Part shown: positions 12,118-12,173 of the stretch, one piece after another
Layout of the letters: the number at the start of each line of letters is the position of its first letter
Position numbering within the stretch: the stretch's first letter is position 1
Origin: Butyricicoccus sp.
GTDB lineage: Bacteria > Bacillota > Clostridia > Oscillospirales > Butyricicoccaceae
Direction of reading: 5' to 3'
Assembly (NCBI GenBank): GCA_020025885.1
Contig: JAHHRJ010000051.1
Location: forward strand, 1-12,173
Length of the DNA: 12,173 nucleotides
Position numbers and translations under genes: made by a program
Notes under the pieces: generated by a model
What the model was told of the DNA's origin: nothing
The model's database searches: none
What the model saw: the letters and a program-made list of their open reading frames with translations, nothing else

Positions 12118-12173
12118 GCAGCGTGTCAAAAAAGTCACTGCACCCTTTTTATTTTGGAGCGAAGCGACCTTAA

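Noticed and set aside
12135..12173. Possible C-terminal end of a minus-strand gene at the right edge
   Set aside because: One frame is open for 12 codons to a TGA at 12135-12137, followed by the terminator, which would fit a gene end. Twelve codons are too few to claim it.
1..12173. CRISPR array, tRNA or rRNA genes, insertion sequences or phage genes
   Set aside because: I looked for regularly spaced repeats, tRNA-like cloverleafs and transposase motifs on both strands and saw none.

Overview
The window is a low-to-mid GC Bacillota genome fragment, most likely class Clostridia and plausibly Oscillospirales. The evidence is the S10-spc ribosomal gene order, strong GGAGG-type Shine-Dalgarno sites before nearly every gene, a zinc-type S14, and sigma-A promoters with TTGACA/TATAAT-like boxes. 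I cannot assign a genus. Every gene I can support lies on the minus strand, so transcription runs from high to low coordinates.

Upstream end (11979 to 9269): a promoter with an extended -10 drives an apparent operon of dusB (tRNA-dihydrouridine synthase), an ECF sigma factor and a membrane-anchored zinc-finger anti-sigma factor. The sigma and anti-sigma genes overlap by 8 nt. The anti-sigma factor has a long Pro/Glu/Gln-rich extracytoplasmic stalk. A strong terminator closes the operon.

Middle (9266 to 8565): a perfect-consensus promoter (TTGACA, 17 bp, TATAAT) abuts that terminator. It precedes a 27-codon ORF with an ideal ribosome binding site, whose stop overlaps the start of an unrecognised 182-aa coiled-coil-like protein (ATGA overlap).

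Main block (8466 to 1061): a promoter and a highly structured leader of about 330 nt precede rpsJ, rplC, rplD, rplW, rplB, rpsS, rplV, rpsC, rplP, rpmC, rpsQ, rplN, rplX, rplE and rpsZ. Together these supply the S10 cluster and the first part of the spc cluster. Genes are 14-18 nt apart or overlap, except for two structured spacers of about 160 nt (rpsJ-rplC and rplW-rplB). Where rpsH, rplF and the rest of spc would normally follow rpsZ, there is instead a rho-independent terminator, so the cluster is interrupted here.

Downstream end (1060 to 1): an AT-richer region of about 460 nt holds candidate promoters, a 14-bp palindrome and only tiny ORFs. It is followed by a small single-pass membrane or exported protein and a bidirectional terminator.

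Most of the window is conserved housekeeping. The less ordinary parts are the coupled small ORF and orphan coiled-coil gene, the structured spacers inside the ribosomal operon, and the truncated spc cluster.
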